IMG/VR virus record: IMGVR_UViG_3300025585_000150
Location: 1 to 25,559 of that record
Direction: 5' to 3' (one strand)
DNA: 25,559 nucleotides
Source: a virus
Shown here: positions 21,830 through 25,559 of the stretch, one piece after another
Layout: every line of letters begins with the position of its first letter
Position numbering within the stretch: the stretch's first letter is position 1
Notes under the pieces: model-generated
What the model was told of the DNA's origin: nothing
The model's database searches: none
Seen by the model: only the letters and a program-made list of their open reading frames with translations
Translations under genes and position numbers: made by a program

Positions 21830-22888
21830 ATGCCCACCGCAATCAGCTTTGCCGCAGGATCAGCTAGAGGATTTGGGTTTGCAACCCTGTCTGCGGGTGG
21901 TTTTTTAGCTCTCTCACACGGTTTGACGCCGTTTGTGAGCGTCTATGCTTTCACTGCGAGTGGATTTGGCTCAAAATATGCAAATCCTGCTACGCTGCCT
22001 GCAAGCACAGGCGTGGGCGTTGCTTACAACCACAACTCAACTGTGTTGGCTGTAGCTCATGCAACAACCCCATTTTTAAGCGTGTATCCTTGGTCAGCTG
22101 GTGGGTTTGGAGCCAAATATGCCAATCCAGCTACTCTGCCAACAGGCTTAGGCAACGGCGTTGACTTTAACTCTAATAGCTCCGCGATAGCTGTTTCACA
22201 TGGTGCAACGCCATATATCACCGCTTATCCGTGGTCTTCTGCTGGTTTTGGAACAAAATACGCCAATCCGTCTACGTTGCCGACAGGAACCGGTAATGGC
22301 GTAGCTTTTAGTCCTAGCGATGCTGCACTTGCGGTTTCTCATAACGCTTCGCCGTTTATCTCCATATATGCCTTTTCCGGGAGCGGTTTTGGGTCAAAAT
22401 TTGCGGACCCAGCTACTTTGCCAACAGGAACCGGAAATGGCGTTGCGTTTGCGCCGAACGGCTCTCATGTGGCAGTTGCTCATACTACGACGCCCTTTAT
22501 CACGGCCTATCCTTGGTCGGGTGGCGGATTCGGAACTAAGTATGCCAATCCTTCAACTTTGCCGACAGGAACGGGTGATAGCGTTGCATTTAACCCAACT
22601 AGCACTGTTGTGGCGGTAGGACATGGAACAAACACTTTTGTCTCAGCCTATGCGTGGTCTGGCAGCGGATTCGGAACCAAGTATTCAAACCCCGCCACCC
22701 TCCCTACTGGCGAGGGTTTTGGCGTGACGTTTAACGCAGCCGGTACGGCCATTGCGGTTGCCCACGGCACTACGCCATTTGTCACCGCTTATCCTTGGTC
22801 CAACGCAACCGGTTTTGGAACTAAGTACGCTAATCCTTCTACACTTCCACCCAGCACTGGCACTAGCGTGTCATTTGGCACAGCTTAA
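21830..22888 (+). CDS. Seven-bladed beta-propeller candidate tip, cassette 3
   Basis: The 352-residue protein has a 24-residue leader (MPTAISFAAGSARGFGFATL...) followed by exactly seven repeats of 47 residues (the last is 46). A typical repeat is AIAVSHGATPYITAYPWSSA followed by GFGTKYANPSTLPTGTGNGV AF. Each ends with a short turn equivalent to SPSD or APNG. Repeat lengths near 45 and the SPDG-x-x-LAVxH rhythm are those of WD40/YVTN-like propellers. Seven is the commonest blade number, so the repeats probably close into one ring. It occupies the place of a glycine-rich tip in other cassettes, suggesting receptor or glycan binding. No enzymatic residues are evident. Confidence 0.75.
   Translation: MPTAISFAAGSARGFGFATLSAGGFLALSHGLTPFVSVYAFTASGFGSKYANPATLPASTGVGVAYNHNSTVLAVAHATTPFLSVYPWSAGGFGAKYANPATLPTGLGNGVDFNSNSSAIAVSHGATPYITAYPWSSAGFGTKYANPSTLPTGTGNGVAFSPSDAALAVSHNASPFISIYAFSGSGFGSKFADPATLPTGTGNGVAFAPNGSHVAVAHTTTPFITAYPWSGGGFGTKYANPSTLPTGTGDSVAFNPTSTVVAVGHGTNTFVSAYAWSGSGFGTKYSNPATLPTGEGFGVTFNAAGTAIAVAHGTTPFVTAYPWSNATGFGTKYANPSTLPPSTGTSVSFGTA
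21902..22885. repeat. Seven tandem 141-nt coding repeats
   Basis: Seven consecutive units of 47 codons (the last 46) encode the blades of the propeller. The most constant stretch is GFG[ST]KYANP[AS]TLP. The units are diverged in DNA, so they are old rather than a fresh expansion. Confidence 0.75.
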
Positions 22889-22909
22889 CTCTACAATCGG
22901 GAGACTGAA

Positions 22910-23164
22910 ATGGTTGACACTGTAGCCGCGCGATCCGCGATCCTTGTAACTGCTCTTGAGGCGCGTGAGCAGGAAGTCCTGCATTATCAGATTAACATTG
23001 ATAACTACACGCTGGCTCTTGAGCGTATTGCCGCCATGTCCGCGCAGGAACAGTCTGATCTTTCCGCGTTCAAAGATCAGTTGCAGAGCCTTCTGGCGTC
23101 TGAAAAGGCGGAACAGAAAAAGGCGCAGATCATGCTTGACGTTATTCGGGCGCAGGTCGGCTGA
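22910..23164 (+). CDS. Small coiled-coil protein in the fibre locus
   Basis: The 84-residue protein is almost all helix: SAILVTALEAREQEVLHYQI NIDNYTLALERIAAM, then SDLSAFKDQLQSLLASEKAE and KKAQIMLDVIRAQVG. The composition is that of a small two-helix coiled coil. Similar small proteins lie among fibre genes in related phages. A fibre-assembly chaperone role is possible but unproven. GGGAG (22901-22905) is the ribosome site. It separates cassettes 3 and 4. Confidence 0.7.
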   Translation: MVDTVAARSAILVTALEAREQEVLHYQINIDNYTLALERIAAMSAQEQSDLSAFKDQLQSLLASEKAEQKKAQIMLDVIRAQVG

Positions 23165-23190
23165 GTAGCTAGTTCTTTAAGGAGAGATCA

Positions 23191-23766
23191 ATGACGATCC
23201 CCCGCGACCTATCCAATCTTGCTCCGGGCGCTAACACGTCTGGCGTTTTGCAGCCGTCTAAAGGCGGGACGGGGGCCACCACTCTGGCGGGGGCTAATAT
23301 CCCCGTTACCACGGCGAACAACACGTTTACCGGCACTCAGAGCTTCACGGGCACGTCCTCCGCTTTGGCGGCGGTTCTCACTGACGTGGCAGAAAGCATC
23401 ACGGTTTCCGCTACTGCGGCAACCGGCACGATCAACTACGACGTGACCACGCAGAACGCCCTTTTCTACACCACCAACTCATCCGGCAACTTTACGGTCA
23501 ATTTCAGAGGTTCGTCTGGCACATCGCTGGACACTCTGATGTCAACCGGCCAGATGATTACCGCAGTGTTTCTCGTGACCAACGGTTCGCCTGCTTACTA
23601 CAATACGGCTGTGCAGGTGGATGGCTCGTCTGTCACTCCAAAGTGGCAGGGCGGCACCGCGCCAACGAGCGGTAATACGTCATCGGTAGACATCTACACT
23701 TACACGATCATCAAGACGGGAAGCGCCACGTTCTCTGTCTTTGCTTCGCAGACTAAATTTGCGTGA
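23191..23766 (+). CDS. Fibre-type protein, cassette 4 (C-terminal type B)
   Basis: The 191-residue protein has a different N-terminus from its paralogue at 21245: MTIPRDLSNLAPGANTSGVL, then QPSKGGTGATTL, a stalk-type start common in phage fibres. The C-terminal type B domain is highly similar: ITVSATAATGTINYDVTTQ, AVQVDGSSVTPKWQGGTAP and YTYTIIKTGSATFSVFASQT to KFA. AAGGAGAG precedes the ATG. The 9-nt gap to the next gene equals that after the other type B gene. Confidence 0.7.
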   Translation: MTIPRDLSNLAPGANTSGVLQPSKGGTGATTLAGANIPVTTANNTFTGTQSFTGTSSALAAVLTDVAESITVSATAATGTINYDVTTQNALFYTTNSSGNFTVNFRGSSGTSLDTLMSTGQMITAVFLVTNGSPAYYNTAVQVDGSSVTPKWQGGTAPTSGNTSSVDIYTYTIIKTGSATFSVFASQTKFA

Positions 23767-23775
23767 GGTGCAAAT

Positions 23776-24594
23776 ATGCCCACTATCGTCACGCGAGGCG
23801 TAGCATCTGCCAGAGCATTGGGCTTTGCAAGAATAACCGGCAATCCTCCTCCTACGGTTGAATACCTCGTTGTGGCGGGTGGTGGTGGAGCCGGATATGG
23901 CGGCGGTGGCGCGGGCGGTTATAGAACTGCCTCTGGGTTTGCTGTAACAAGCGGCTCTGCGATCACCGTTACTGTTGGCGCTGGTGGAAGCGGTAGCACC
24001 GGAAGCCCCTCTAATGGTTCAAATTCTGTCTTCAGTTCCATAACAAGTCTTGGTGGCGGTTATGGAGGCTCATCAAACGATTATACTGGTGATACTGGCG
24101 GGTCCGGCGGCGGCGGATTTCTTGGTAATGGCAGCGGAGAGGCGAATGGTTCTCCGGGAACGTCAGGACAAGGTAATAGTGGAGGGCGTGGCGGGAGCGA
24201 TGATGAAACGTACCGCACCGGCGGCGGCGGTGGTGGCGCAGGCGGGAGTGGAACGGATAGCGGCGGCGGCGGGGGTAACGGTGGTAACGGGTCATCGTCT
24301 AGCATCACTGGCTCATCCGTAACTTACGCGGGTGGCGGTGGCGGAAACGGCTCCACCTCTGATGGCGCTGGATCAGGCGGCTCTGGCGGTGGCGGCACAA
24401 ATGGTGGTTCCGGCACGGCAAATACCGGTGGTGGCGGCGGGGCCAATAGTGGAAGTGGCGGCTCTGGGGTGGTTATTATTCGGTATGCCGACACTTATTC
24501 TGCCGCGACAGCAACAACCGGGTCGCCTACAATTACTGTTTCTGGCGGGTATCGCATTTACCGTTGGACAGGCTCAGGCAGCATCACGTTCTAG
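23776..24594 (+). CDS. Glycine-rich candidate tip, cassette 4
   Basis: The 272-residue protein has a leader MPTIVTRGVASARALGFARI (1-20) that resembles the propeller leader at 21830. It then has PPPTVEYLVVAGGGGAG, a glycine-rich body (GGGGGGAGGSGTDSGGGGG and similar) and a C-terminus almost identical to that of the gene at 18548 (IIRYADTYSAATATTGSPT ... YRWTGSGSITF). Body and end match cassette 1 while the leader matches cassette 3, a clear mosaic. A polyglycine-type adhesin is the best guess. Confidence 0.7.
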   Translation: MPTIVTRGVASARALGFARITGNPPPTVEYLVVAGGGGAGYGGGGAGGYRTASGFAVTSGSAITVTVGAGGSGSTGSPSNGSNSVFSSITSLGGGYGGSSNDYTGDTGGSGGGGFLGNGSGEANGSPGTSGQGNSGGRGGSDDETYRTGGGGGGAGGSGTDSGGGGGNGGNGSSSSITGSSVTYAGGGGGNGSTSDGAGSGGSGGGGTNGGSGTANTGGGGGANSGSGGSGVVIIRYADTYSAATATTGSPTITVSGGYRIYRWTGSGSITF

Positions 24595-24596
24595 CG

Positions 24597-24625
24597 AGAA
24601 ACCATTGGTCGTGGTGGAGGTTTCT
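24597..24625 (+). promoter_or_regulatory. Hairpin in the gap before cassette 5
   Basis: AGAAACC (24597-24603) pairs with GGTTTCT (24619-24625) around 15 nt. The 81-nt gap (24595-24675) is the largest in the fibre locus, and the next gene lacks an obvious strong ribosome site. A weak terminator, or a leader structure for a separate transcript, are both possible. No convincing promoter is seen. Confidence 0.3.
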
Positions 24626-24675
24626 GCCCAATATGTTAGTATCCACCAAACTCCTGACCGTGACCGAGGCCACTC

Positions 24676-25460
<785 letters not shown>

Positions 25461-25461
<1 letters not shown>

Positions 25462-25559
25462 TGGCCGCAGTCCACCAAATCTGTCTTGCGACTCAGACGC
25501 CGCTACCGGCCCCGCCAAGCGTGCAATATCTGGTTGTGGCAGGCGGTGGTGGAGCTGGC
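25461..25559 (+). CDS. Glycine-rich candidate tip, cassette 5 (cut by window end)
   Basis: Thirty-three codons are visible, running off the window without a stop: a leader MAAVHQICLATQTPLPA, then PPSVQYLVVAGGGGAG. This matches the start of the Gly-rich genes at 18548 and 23776. The short leader is closer in form to that at 18548, the partner of the other type A fibre. ATG overlaps the upstream stop by 1 nt (TAATG). The full gene probably runs about 800 nt further. Confidence 0.7.

Overview
The window is a 25.6 kb piece of a tailed bacteriophage genome (Caudoviricetes), most like an uncultured aquatic podovirus with a P22-like head-to-tail path. This rests on a large terminase subunit, a 755-residue portal with a helical C-terminal barrel, a GroES-like co-chaperonin, a scaffold, an HK97-fold major capsid protein (MCP), a gp4-like connector and a long tail-fibre locus. 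All convincing genes lie on the + strand, are tightly packed and often overlap by 1-14 nt. The host cannot be named. GC is fairly high, with local AT-rich patches in accessory genes. No integrase, repressor, replication, lysis or tRNA gene is seen.

Layout. 1-437: a KGG-repeat protein flanked by non-coding DNA holding clustered GGGTCCC heptamers and two copies of TATAGCATA. 438-4941: a small coiled-coil protein, a 26-residue membrane peptide, the terminase, a small unknown protein and the portal. 4941-8334: three accessory proteins: an Ala/Gly/Pro-rich protein, a protein whose AT-rich C-terminal half looks like an ADP-ribosyltransferase of the polyvalent-protein type, and a very basic protein with repeated K-x-G-G-[RK] motifs. 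8335-12268: head module (small protein, GroES-like co-chaperonin, scaffold, conserved virion protein, decoration-like protein, MCP). 12269-14856: terminator and hairpin region, small virion proteins and the connector. 14853-25559: a Zn-ribbon protein, an 830-residue collagen-like/C1q-like fibre and a run of fibre and glycine-rich genes, the last cut by the window end.

The most interesting organisation is in 18075-25559. It reads as about five consecutive two-gene cassettes. The first gene of each is a fibre-like protein; the second is a candidate tip (glycine-rich, or a seven-repeat beta-propeller). N-termini, C-termini and tips are reassorted between cassettes. The short N-terminal leader of each tip matches the C-terminal type of the fibre gene just upstream, which suggests that leader and fibre end bind each other and that the locus is a combinatorial receptor-binding repertoire. 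A second candidate system is the 4941-8334 cargo block: its proteins, and others in the window, share short GG-centred basic motifs that could target them into the capsid, and one carries the putative ART toxin domain.

Expression is probably set by strong intrinsic terminators or hairpins at 8363-8398, 10594-10619, 12278-12303 and 13146-13172. These divide the head module into units and leave the tail-fibre locus as a long translationally coupled operon.
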